DNA from: Bacteroidales bacterium
GTDB taxonomy: Bacteria > Bacteroidota > Bacteroidia > Bacteroidales > VadinHA17
Length of the DNA stretch: 64,000 bases
Assembly: GCA_021371855.1 (NCBI GenBank)
Contig: JAJFVL010000008.1
Location: 1-64,000, forward strand
Reading direction: 5' to 3'
Below are positions 17,280-25,473 of this stretch, piece after piece; position 1 is the stretch's first letter, and the number at the start of each line of letters is the position of its first letter. The translations under genes were made by a program, and so were the position numbers. The notes beneath the pieces are model-generated. The model was not told the origin of the DNA and did no database searches. It saw only the letters and a list, made by a program, of their open reading frames with translations.

Positions 17280-18221
17280 CTAGACCAGTATCTTTGTGGT
17301 AAGATTTGTAATGCTTGTTTTAGCAGCTTCGAATGGTAATCCGTCTTTGGTACTGTCCTGTTCAACAATCATATATTTCATACCGGCAATATCTTTAACT
17401 GCGAGTATTTCTTTAAAGTTAATGACACCTGCTCCCACAGGGGCAAAATCAGTCACTCCGTTAGTTGTGTAAAAAGGAGCTTCTTTGGTGAACATATCCT
17501 TCATGTGGTAAAGCTGAAATCTACCAGGGTATTTTTTTATAATCTCAACTGGATTCTGTCCTGCTTTGGTCACCCAGAAAAGATCAATCTCCATAGTAAC
17601 AAGGTCTTTGTCAAGTTCAGTCATAAACACATCGAAATATGGAACCTTACCTTCTACCGTATCGAATTCAAAATTATGGTTATGATACCCGAACTGGATA
17701 CCGTTTTCTTTCATTATTCCACCAACCTGGTTCCAGTCAGCTGCCATTTTCTGATAACTTGCAATAGTCTTTCGGGCTTCTTCAACTACCCATGGCTGCA
17801 CGCAATACTTTACTCCGAGTTTTGCATGATCTTCAGCCATTTTTTTAGCATTGTCGAGGGTAATACCCTGTGCTTCAACCTGTGTATGACTGCTAAGAAT
17901 TTCCATTCCAAGATCATTTACCATTTTTTTGAATTCAACCGGTTCGTAGCCATAGAATTTGGCATCAGCATATCCTGCCAGTTCCAGATATTTATATCCC
18001 ATATCTGATACTTTCTTCAATGAACCCGGAACATCATTTTTCATGGCATCACGGATAGTATATAACTGAAGTCCTATTCCGAAGGTTTTCGGATCAACAG
18101 GAGCAACTGCTGGTGCTTTTGAACTACCTGTTTTGCATGAATATTGAGAAAGCATTACTGCTCCCAGAACTCCTGAAGCAGACAATTTTAAGAAATTTCG
18201 TCTTGAATGATTTTTTTTCAT
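17280..18221 (-). CDS. Tat-exported sugar phosphate isomerase/epimerase-like TIM barrel
   Basis: A 313-residue protein of the AP-endonuclease-2/xylose-isomerase-like TIM-barrel family. The N-terminus has a twin-arginine signal (SRRNFLKLSASGVLG) followed by a Cys-containing SQYSCK, so it may also be a lipoprotein. Metal-site residues of the barrel are seen in YLELAGY, SSHTQVE, YHNHNFEFD (His and Glu), EIDLFW and YHMKDM. Many secreted Bacteroidota relatives act on sugars or inositol-like compounds, but the substrate is unknown. It stands alone, 25 bases downstream of the biosynthetic operon, and could be its last gene, though its content does not fit the pathway. Confidence 0.82.
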   Translation of the reverse strand: MKKNHSRRNFLKLSASGVLGAVMLSQYSCKTGSSKAPAVAPVDPKTFGIGLQLYTIRDAMKNDVPGSLKKVSDMGYKYLELAGYADAKFYGYEPVEFKKMVNDLGMEILSSHTQVEAQGITLDNAKKMAEDHAKLGVKYCVQPWVVEEARKTIASYQKMAADWNQVGGIMKENGIQFGYHNHNFEFDTVEGKVPYFDVFMTELDKDLVTMEIDLFWVTKAGQNPVEIIKKYPGRFQLYHMKDMFTKEAPFYTTNGVTDFAPVGAGVINFKEILAVKDIAGMKYMIVEQDSTKDGLPFEAAKTSITNLTTKILV

Positions 18222-18246
18222 AGTTAGTGATTATTAGTTAGGATCA

Positions 18247-19428
18247 TTATATTTTATATTCAAAACAGTGATTTTTATTTACAGGCGGCTGTCTGCCTGA
18301 GCTATTGATTTTCAAATAATTAACAACGGGATTGGCGTAAATTCCAAGGAATATTGATTCCAGAGCCTTCTTGTCACCATCAATTACAGAAAGTCCCATA
18401 TGCATATAATCAATGAATGCGGTCTTGTCAACCGGGGAATATAAATCTTTGAAAGTGCTCTCATAGAGAATATCGTATGCAATGTAATGAGTGCTCCATA
18501 GTCTATAGTTCTCGTAAACCCGTTTGTCAATCAATTTTGCAAGTGCTTCTATCTGTTCGTTTTTATGAACATCACCGATTTCATGAAGAGCATCATCAGA
18601 AACAGTATCTGCCACTGTCATCTGGATGTGTCCTTTATGCTGCCTTATGCCGGTCAGCATACTGTTAAAATCTTCACCAGGGGCCTTCACATAAGGTTTA
18701 TTCAGGCTTAGATATAGTTCTCTGGTTTTCAAGAAGTCGCACGGATCATATTCATACGAAATAATCAAAGGAGCAATATTCAGTTCTGAAAATTTCTTCA
18801 CAAAGTCATTCCCCCCACTCATACCGAGCATCTTGAGAACCGCCTGCTGAGTCTGGTCATTCCCGTCTTTTGTACGTCCGTTCCGTTGAGCTATCCATAC
18901 CGATTGCATTTTTTCGTTTATGCAGTAGCGTATGTATTTTGATGTGTGAAGGGAATTAATGAAGATCTGCTTTGGGGAACCGCCTCTGATAAGTTTGAAC
19001 ATCTTGTTGGATTTGCCGATATCAATAACAAACTGAGAACTCATAAGGTTATCGCCAAAGGTTATCTCAGAAGTCTCATGCTTGCAAGAGTACAGCACCA
19101 ACTGGAGAATAGCGGCATCGAGAAGTACATCGCGATGGTTCGACAAAAACAGATATCTTTTTGATGGTGATAATCTATCCATGCCGCTGAACGAGAACCC
19201 TGATGAAGTAATTTTCAGGATATTCTGAATAGCATTATTCATAACATTCACCTGGAAGCATTTTATGCTATCGAAAGATCTGAATTTGCTTTTTATTGCT
19301 TCAACAGAGACGCCGGGATAGAGAAAACCCGCCACCTTCTCAAAAACAGGATTTTCAACGATGCGCAACATTGCATCAGCTATCTCGTAATCATAATAAG
19401 GACGAATATCATCAAACTCATCAACCAT
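18247..19428 (-). CDS. PlsC-like glycerol-3-phosphate/lysophospholipid acyltransferase
   Basis: A 393-residue acyltransferase. The catalytic NHxxxxD motif is clear (FLSNHRDVLLD, about residues 96-104), followed by a substrate-binding stretch with IRGGSPKQIF. No signal peptide. It is the last gene of the 25-kb minus-strand operon, 6 bases after the AMP-ligase-like gene. In aryl-polyene and flexirubin clusters such enzymes are thought to place the polyene acyl chain on a lipid or other acceptor. Relatives also occur as ordinary phospholipid genes, so its link to the pathway rests on position. Confidence 0.75.
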   Translation of the reverse strand: MVDEFDDIRPYYDYEIADAMLRIVENPVFEKVAGFLYPGVSVEAIKSKFRSFDSIKCFQVNVMNNAIQNILKITSSGFSFSGMDRLSPSKRYLFLSNHRDVLLDAAILQLVLYSCKHETSEITFGDNLMSSQFVIDIGKSNKMFKLIRGGSPKQIFINSLHTSKYIRYCINEKMQSVWIAQRNGRTKDGNDQTQQAVLKMLGMSGGNDFVKKFSELNIAPLIISYEYDPCDFLKTRELYLSLNKPYVKAPGEDFNSMLTGIRQHKGHIQMTVADTVSDDALHEIGDVHKNEQIEALAKLIDKRVYENYRLWSTHYIAYDILYESTFKDLYSPVDKTAFIDYMHMGLSVIDGDKKALESIFLGIYANPVVNYLKINSSGRQPPVNKNHCFEYKI

Positions 19429-19434
19429 ACAGCA

Positions 19435-20727
19435 TCATTTTTTCCGTTTATCCAAAAACTTGACAGGCTTCCGGTTTTTTTCAGGAGCCTGGATCTTTTG
19501 AATATTTTCAACTAAAGTTAGTTTTATTTCAGGAGTCACCCTCAGCTTTGCACGGAATTTATCTTTCAGTTCTTTCACAAGAACATCCGAACCATTGGCG
19601 CTGCCCACATGTACAATGACCTCATCCGTTCCGTAATCATTGGTATTAACTTCCACCACATAATTCTCCACATTGTCAAAATGATCAAGTACATCGAATA
19701 TTGAAGAGGGAAAAATGGTTGTACCTTTGTATTTTATCATCTGGTTCTTGCGGCCAATGATCGGACTTATTCTCTTTGTCTTTCTCCCACAGGCACATGG
19801 TTCATTATGAAATGTACACAGGTCACCTGTCCGGAACCGCAGAAGGGGCATAGCTTCTACTCCCAGAGTAGTGATTACCAATTCACCGGGTTCTCCGTCA
19901 GTTACCGGATTGCCATTATCATCAATAACTTCGGTAATGATAAGCTCGGGATGATGATGGCCTCCGCAACCATAAGAACATTCAGGAAAAGTGGTTGCCA
20001 TTTCTGTCGACGAATATGTCGCAATAAGTTCTATATCCCATTTATCCTTTATTCTTTGTCCCAGAAGGTTCAGGGAAAAATCCTGATTACGTAAATTCTC
20101 ACCGATGCAGATTGCTCTTTTAATACTTGAATTACGGTAATCGATACCATTTTCCTCTGCATATTTTACTACCCGCAAGATGAATGATGGGACACAAATA
20201 ATATTTTTTGGTGAAAAGCGTCTGATAGAATCCCACTGGAGTTCCGGTATTCCATTTCCTACCCTGACAATTCCACTACCCATCCTGCGAACGCCTAAGA
20301 AATAGGCCAGGCCTGCCATAAACCGTTTGTCCATGGTAGTCATCAGTTGGAATACGTCACCTGGTTTTGCTCCGGCACACTGGAACGAAATACATTCGTT
20401 GTAAGCCAGACGATCGAGATCTTTATCGCTCAAGGCAAAAGTAACCGGGTCACCCAATGTGCCGCTGGTAGTAATATAATCTGAAATTTTAGTACGGGGT
20501 ATACAAATGAAATCGTTGTTAAAAAGCTGAAGGTGAGATTTGTCTGTAAAAGGGATATTATGCAGATCGGATAATAATTTTATCTTTTCCGGACTAATTT
20601 TCTCTTTTTCGAATATTTTTTTATAGTATGGCGAATAGTCAGCCAGATAAGCAATAAGTTTTTGTAATTGTCTTTCCTGAAAAAGGTTAATAACCTCAGG
20701 TGACTGTAATTCAATCTCTGGTATCAT
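19435..20727 (-). CDS. AMP-dependent ligase (phenylacetate-CoA ligase/CapK-like)
   Basis: A 430-residue adenylate-forming enzyme of the PaaK family. The nucleotide-binding loop is TTSGTLGDPVTFALS (about 85-100). YSSTEMATTFPEC is the adenine/acyl-pocket motif, LLRFRTGDL the ATP-ribose motif, and GRKNQMIKYKGTTIFP opens the C-terminal lid. A CACGRK zinc-type loop typical of PaaK is present. It probably activates an aromatic acid (the cinnamate or coumarate made by the lyase at the other end of the operon) for loading on ACP or CoA. This is the role of comparable ligases in flexirubin/APE clusters; the exact substrate is inferred. Confidence 0.82.
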   Translation of the reverse strand: MIPEIELQSPEVINLFQERQLQKLIAYLADYSPYYKKIFEKEKISPEKIKLLSDLHNIPFTDKSHLQLFNNDFICIPRTKISDYITTSGTLGDPVTFALSDKDLDRLAYNECISFQCAGAKPGDVFQLMTTMDKRFMAGLAYFLGVRRMGSGIVRVGNGIPELQWDSIRRFSPKNIICVPSFILRVVKYAEENGIDYRNSSIKRAICIGENLRNQDFSLNLLGQRIKDKWDIELIATYSSTEMATTFPECSYGCGGHHHPELIITEVIDDNGNPVTDGEPGELVITTLGVEAMPLLRFRTGDLCTFHNEPCACGRKTKRISPIIGRKNQMIKYKGTTIFPSSIFDVLDHFDNVENYVVEVNTNDYGTDEVIVHVGSANGSDVLVKELKDKFRAKLRVTPEIKLTLVENIQKIQAPEKNRKPVKFLDKRKK

Positions 20728-20730
20728 TTT

Positions 20731-21102
20731 TTACTTTAAATACATTTCAATTTCGTCTGCTGCAAGAATTTTCCACGATGGATTAATAAATTTTCCATCA
20801 ACGATTTCAAAAGAAACATTATAAAACACTTCGTCGTAGAAAGATAATTTCGAGTTCATGTCGGGGCTGTGTTCAATATAAATTAAGTTTTTGGGATCTA
20901 TATTCAGCTTTTCGCAAACCTGCATGGCCAACGAAGCCGTTACCTGAGTAATGGGGGTTCCCGGATTATCCTTGTATAATTCTGTAACCAGGATAACATC
21001 TTTCCCATTATAAGATGACCGTTTCAGACCGCACTTTGAAGCAATACCCCATGAACCGGTAAACTCAATAACATTGTCAATTTTGTCAAATGATGCCTTC
21101 AT
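20731..21102 (-). CDS. small conserved protein of the biosynthetic operon
   Basis: A 123-residue soluble protein that I do not recognise. It has no signal peptide, membrane helix or obvious catalytic motif. It is predicted mixed alpha/beta, with a conserved-looking centre (ITQVTASLAMQVCEKL, LIYIEHSP). It lies 3 bases before the AMP ligase and 14 bases after a radical-SAM gene, so it is surely co-translated with the pathway; an accessory role to one of these two enzymes is a guess. Confidence 0.55.
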   Translation of the reverse strand: MKASFDKIDNVIEFTGSWGIASKCGLKRSSYNGKDVILVTELYKDNPGTPITQVTASLAMQVCEKLNIDPKNLIYIEHSPDMNSKLSFYDEVFYNVSFEIVDGKFINPSWKILAADEIEMYLK

Positions 21103-21116
21103 CTCCCTCTTAAAAA

Positions 21117-22388
21117 TTATAATGTTCTGCTGATTTTTTTACCGAAACTATAATCGGTTAATTCCCTCTGTCTGGGGCGAAAAGTATTGTCGTTCATTTC
21201 GCGGAGCATAACTTTTGAAAACAGCTTAAACATTTTTTGTGACTGAGGCTCATCCCGATAGAATGATTCCCATGCATAATTGTAAAGTTCCTGTAATCGT
21301 TCAGGTGACATGTTTTTGGGCTGATATACTACTTTACCCGCATTGTAATGGTTCCAGTCGTAGTCAAAGATCCGTCCCTGCCGTATCAGATCGTCATATA
21401 CTTTTGTTTTTGGGAAAGGAGTAAGTACTGTAAATTCGGCAAGATCGAGATCTATTTCGAGTAAGAAGTCAATTAAATGCCTGATGTCGTCTTCTGTCTG
21501 GTTATCGAGTCCCAGCAAAACGGTTCCTTCCACTCCTATGCCGAAGTCGTGATAACGTTTAATCCTTTCCTTAATATAGTCGGATGTGTCGAATACGGCC
21601 TGATAAACATACCATGCACCTGCTTTTGCGGCCAGATCAAGCACCTTAGGATCATCTTCAATAGTATGACTTATCCATTTCTTTTTAAGAGGGATCATCG
21701 CTTCGAACAATTCCATTTCCCATTTTGTACTTTGCGCCAGAGAGTTATCGACAATAAACAAACGATTATTCTCGATGGTTTCGAGCTCTTCAATTGCCTT
21801 CTCAACCGGACGGGGACGGAATCCCCGGCCACCCAGATAAGTTACGGCACATGGATAGCAGCTGAATTTACACCCGCGGGACGCATGGAAGAGATCGACC
21901 ATCTGTACACCTTTATGGTTATATAGCTTGTTGTTCAATATATCGCGACGTGCAGGACCAATGGATGCAATGTCGGGGAACCGGTACATATAATTATAAA
22001 GCTTCTTCAGACTGTTATTGTTAAAATCGGAAAAAACCTCTTCCATCCGACCCTCAGCTTCACCCAGGAATACAGCATCGGCATGAAGCATTGTTTCCTC
22101 AGCATGCAACATTGTAGAGATACCGCCAAACAATACCTTTTTGCCTTTCTTCCGGAAAGTATCAGCAATTTCCCATCCACGTTTCACCTGAGTGCTCAGC
22201 ATCATTGAGATGCCAATAAAATCAGCTTCTTCATCAAAACTTACAGGTTCAACATTTTCATCAGTGAACTTTACATCCACATAATCGGGCAATGAAGCAG
22301 CAAATACAACAGGACCATGCGGAGGAAGGTTAAAAGTGGTCTGACCTTCAAGTTTTTCCCATCTGGGATAGATTAATCGAAACTTCAT
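21117..22388 (-). CDS. B12-binding-type radical SAM protein
   Basis: A 423-residue radical SAM enzyme. The N-terminal ~130 residues form a Rossmann-like cobalamin-type domain (DFIGISMMLSTQVKRGWEIAD, VLFGGISTML, FLGEAEGRMEEVF), without a canonical DxHxxG base-off motif. The [4Fe-4S]-SAM motif is Cys-x3-Cys-x2-Cys in RGCKFSCYPCAV, around residue 170. The C-terminal region shows the usual barrel and the TPFPKTKVYDDL pattern of B12-radical SAM proteins. Such enzymes do methylations, cyclisations or other radical chemistry on unreactive carbons, including lipids. It lies between the flavoprotein pair and the AMP ligase; a second, different radical SAM gene lies at 37.2 kb. Confidence 0.85.
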   Translation of the reverse strand: MKFRLIYPRWEKLEGQTTFNLPPHGPVVFAASLPDYVDVKFTDENVEPVSFDEEADFIGISMMLSTQVKRGWEIADTFRKKGKKVLFGGISTMLHAEETMLHADAVFLGEAEGRMEEVFSDFNNNSLKKLYNYMYRFPDIASIGPARRDILNNKLYNHKGVQMVDLFHASRGCKFSCYPCAVTYLGGRGFRPRPVEKAIEELETIENNRLFIVDNSLAQSTKWEMELFEAMIPLKKKWISHTIEDDPKVLDLAAKAGAWYVYQAVFDTSDYIKERIKRYHDFGIGVEGTVLLGLDNQTEDDIRHLIDFLLEIDLDLAEFTVLTPFPKTKVYDDLIRQGRIFDYDWNHYNAGKVVYQPKNMSPERLQELYNYAWESFYRDEPQSQKMFKLFSKVMLREMNDNTFRPRQRELTDYSFGKKISRTL

Positions 22389-22401
22389 AATAAATTTTAA
22401 C

Positions 22402-23913
22402 TTAATTCTTCTGATATTCTTCGTTTATTTTGTTTATCAGGTAGTTTACCCCGACGAACTCTCCTGCAGTAAGTATGGCACTTAGCGCCACTCCGATTAT
22501 TCCATGCAGGTTAATATTTTGACCGGTTAAATATAAGTTATTTATTTTAGTCCTGGGAACAATATGTGAACTGAGCATATTGTTACAGTCTTTTTCTATT
22601 CCGTAAAGAGAGCCATCCTTTGAACCTGTATAATCGCGGATAGTAAGAGGAGTTGAAGTTGAAAGATATTCAATGGTGTCTTCAATGCCAGGGAAAATAT
22701 CTTTCAAAATACTTATTATCTTATCTGTACATTTCCGTTTAAAAGATAAATAATCGTCACCACGTTTACCGGTTTTGGTATTTTCCCAGAGTTTAACATC
22801 ATCGAAATTCATTATACAGTTGATGATCATTTTTTCAGCATATTTATTTTCTCCGGAGGTCGGCGGAGTCAGGAGCATCATTCCCTGTGGCCAGGATTCG
22901 GCAGTATATTCCGATGCTTTCCATATTGAATCATATGACGGCGAATAATAATAATTGTAGTTAAAATAAGGAAATGACTTTTCTTTGAATGTAACAAACA
23001 GTGTAAATACTGAAGTTGTGTTTTTAAGAGAAGTGATGCGGTTCCGATATGATTTTTGCACCTGGCTGGTATCGATCATATCGAGAGTTACAGCAGGGTG
23101 TATTGCCGAGATATAATTTTGGGCTTCAAACGTCCGTCCATCGGCAATTTTTATCTTTTTGACCTCTTTATCAAGAACATCTAAATGTACCACTTCGCTT
23201 GAAGTGAACACATCGCCACCTGCTGCTTTAATTACTTTCACCATATTATCAGCCAGTTGCTGTGAACCATCAACAAACCGGGTTGCTCCATCGAGGTAAA
23301 ACCTGGAAATAAGTATATGCACAAAAGCCGGGGTCTTGTCGTAAATTCCGGCGTATAGCGAATTGTTCCATGCAACGACCCTTTTCAGCTTTTCGTTTTT
23401 AAAAAACTGATCGATATATTTACCTACGGGTTGGGTTAACTCATCATCCATTGAAAAAATGTCTGTTTCGCGCGGTTCAAGGTTAAAAAGATAAAATTTT
23501 TTGCTCAAATCCTTAATGCTTGATATATATCTTTTCAGGTTATCATGTTCTTCCGGAAAGTCAATTGATAATCCGTTGATAAAATTTTCTTCGCCCGATC
23601 CCAGTTTGTATTTATGGTTGTCTTCTCCAATGTGTAAAATATCGAAAGCTTCAGCATCAAGTTCTTTCATCTTAAGATTATCAAGTACCTGCAGATAGTT
23701 GAAGATTTTTGAAAGAACCTGATTCTGAGAAAATCCACTCACATAATGGATCCCCGTTTCGAAGATCATATTATGCTTTCTGAACACATGCAAACCACCT
23801 CCTATCGAATAATGCTTCTCAAGGATGCATACTTTGTACCCCTCTTTTGATAGCAGACAACCACATATAAGTCCACCTATGCCACCCCCAACAATTAAAA
23901 AGTCGTACTTCAT
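22402..23913 (-). CDS. FAD-dependent phytoene desaturase/carotenoid isomerase-like oxidoreductase
   Basis: A 503-residue flavoprotein of the CrtI/CrtISO/retinol-saturase family. The dinucleotide-binding motif is GGGIGGLICGCLLSKEGY at residues about 8-25, followed by the LEKHYSIGGGLHVF loop. The C-terminal FAD motif (LYLTGQNINLHGIIGVALSAI) is present. Family members desaturate, saturate or isomerise conjugated polyenes. It has a close paralogue immediately upstream in the operon (23.96-25.47 kb), indicating tandem duplication or a two-subunit arrangement. In this operon the likely substrate is the polyene chain made by the ketosynthase set. Confidence 0.85.
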   Translation of the reverse strand: MKYDFLIVGGGIGGLICGCLLSKEGYKVCILEKHYSIGGGLHVFRKHNMIFETGIHYVSGFSQNQVLSKIFNYLQVLDNLKMKELDAEAFDILHIGEDNHKYKLGSGEENFINGLSIDFPEEHDNLKRYISSIKDLSKKFYLFNLEPRETDIFSMDDELTQPVGKYIDQFFKNEKLKRVVAWNNSLYAGIYDKTPAFVHILISRFYLDGATRFVDGSQQLADNMVKVIKAAGGDVFTSSEVVHLDVLDKEVKKIKIADGRTFEAQNYISAIHPAVTLDMIDTSQVQKSYRNRITSLKNTTSVFTLFVTFKEKSFPYFNYNYYYSPSYDSIWKASEYTAESWPQGMMLLTPPTSGENKYAEKMIINCIMNFDDVKLWENTKTGKRGDDYLSFKRKCTDKIISILKDIFPGIEDTIEYLSTSTPLTIRDYTGSKDGSLYGIEKDCNNMLSSHIVPRTKINNLYLTGQNINLHGIIGVALSAILTAGEFVGVNYLINKINEEYQKN

Positions 23914-23958
23914 CGTAATATATTTTTGATTTTAAAGGTGTCGGCCAATAAAATCTCA

Positions 23959-25473
23959 TTATTTTTCTGATCTTCCTCCATCAGTATAAAAAAAATCATT
24001 TACAACTCTTTTAAGTTCTACAAATTCCGAGGAAGTAATAACCGCACTTACAGCTACCCCCAGTATCCCATGCGAATTAATATTTTGTCCGGTAAAAAAC
24101 AAATTAGGCACCTTCGTATGATGCGAAATCAGTGTTCGTTCTGGGTAATTTTTGTCTTTCAGAATGCCATACATTGAGCCGTTTTTCGTGCCCGTATAAT
24201 CTCTTAATGTCAATGGTGACGAAGAATATACTTCTTTAATATTATTTCTTATTCCAGGAAAATCGTTTTCGAGTTGCCGCAGTAAAATCTCTTTTTTAGC
24301 TTCTTTGAATAATTTATAATCGGGTCCGCGTTTCCCTAAATAGGTATCGCTCCATTTTATAACCTCGTCAAACTTCATATACGAAATGAGTACCCCGCTT
24401 TCTGCAAAGCGCATGTTCTTCAAGGGAACCTGATGCATAAAAATATAATTACGGGGCCAGTCATTGGAAGTATACGAAGAACAACCCCATACATTATCAG
24501 ATTTATACTTATAAAAGTTAAAGTTAGCATACGGTACCGTATCCGGTTTAAACTCAATGTATAAAACAAAGTTCGATATAGTATTCTCGACATTCATGAT
24601 CCGCTCGCGATATATCTTTTTAATAAGCGACGAGTCGAGCATATTCAATGTAACTGCCGGATGTGTATTCGATATAAAATACTTAGCTTCGATAATTTCT
24701 CCGTTGGCTAAAGTAATAGAAGTGGCTTTCGATGTGTTACAGTTAATTGTATTTACTTCGGTCCCGGTAAAAACTTCACCTCCGAATCTTTGAATAGAAT
24801 TGCACAAGCTGTTAGTAATTGAATTAGCCCCTCCTACTATGCGCCAGGCACTCTGAATATAGAAGTTATTAATGAGCGCATGAATATAAAGAGGAGTTTT
24901 GTCGCGGTTACCAGCGTAAAGCATATTTGTGGAAGACAGAACATTCTGAAGCTCTTTGTTCCCGGTAAGAGAATCAAGATATTCTCCTATTCCTGTTTTA
25001 ACTGCTTCATGAGAATAGAATTCATTTAAAGCAAGTATCTCCCGGTTAAAAATTGGGGAAGAAGTTGCAAATTTCTTTATGTCGGAAACATATTTTATCA
25101 GGGTTGTTCGCTCTTTAGGGAAACTTTGCGCTAATGTTTCCACAAAATTCTCATACCCCATTGCAAAACGATACTCTTTGCCATTTAACGATATATGCTC
25201 AAAACCAGCTTTATCGAGCCTGTGTAATCTGACATTGTCATGCAGATTGAGGTATGAAAAAATATTATATAAAAGTTGTCCGGGCTCCATACTCCCCACG
25301 TAGTGCATTCCAGTGTCAAAAGTAATACCCTTCCGTACAAATGTCTGCAAGCACCCGCCCGGTTGGTTCTGTTTCTCAAAGATGCCTACTTTGTATCCGT
25401 TTTTGCCGAGTATATAACCGCAAATAAGACCGCCCAAACCACTTCCTATAATGACAATATCGTATTTTTTCAT
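23959..25473 (-). CDS. FAD-dependent phytoene desaturase/carotenoid isomerase-like oxidoreductase (paralogue)
   Basis: A 504-residue paralogue of the following gene, colinear over its length. The FAD motif is GSGLGGLICGYILGKNGY; then FEKQNQPGGCLQTF; the C-terminal motif is LFFTGQNINSHGILGVAVSAV. Both proteins share the SSPLTLRDYTG and GSMYGI/GSLYGI segments typical of CrtISO-like enzymes. Its start overlaps the end of the MMPL fusion gene by 4 bases. It probably acts on the operon's polyene, by isomerisation, desaturation or saturation; which reaction cannot be told from sequence. Confidence 0.85.
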   Translation of the reverse strand: MKKYDIVIIGSGLGGLICGYILGKNGYKVGIFEKQNQPGGCLQTFVRKGITFDTGMHYVGSMEPGQLLYNIFSYLNLHDNVRLHRLDKAGFEHISLNGKEYRFAMGYENFVETLAQSFPKERTTLIKYVSDIKKFATSSPIFNREILALNEFYSHEAVKTGIGEYLDSLTGNKELQNVLSSTNMLYAGNRDKTPLYIHALINNFYIQSAWRIVGGANSITNSLCNSIQRFGGEVFTGTEVNTINCNTSKATSITLANGEIIEAKYFISNTHPAVTLNMLDSSLIKKIYRERIMNVENTISNFVLYIEFKPDTVPYANFNFYKYKSDNVWGCSSYTSNDWPRNYIFMHQVPLKNMRFAESGVLISYMKFDEVIKWSDTYLGKRGPDYKLFKEAKKEILLRQLENDFPGIRNNIKEVYSSSPLTLRDYTGTKNGSMYGILKDKNYPERTLISHHTKVPNLFFTGQNINSHGILGVAVSAVITSSEFVELKRVVNDFFYTDGGRSEK

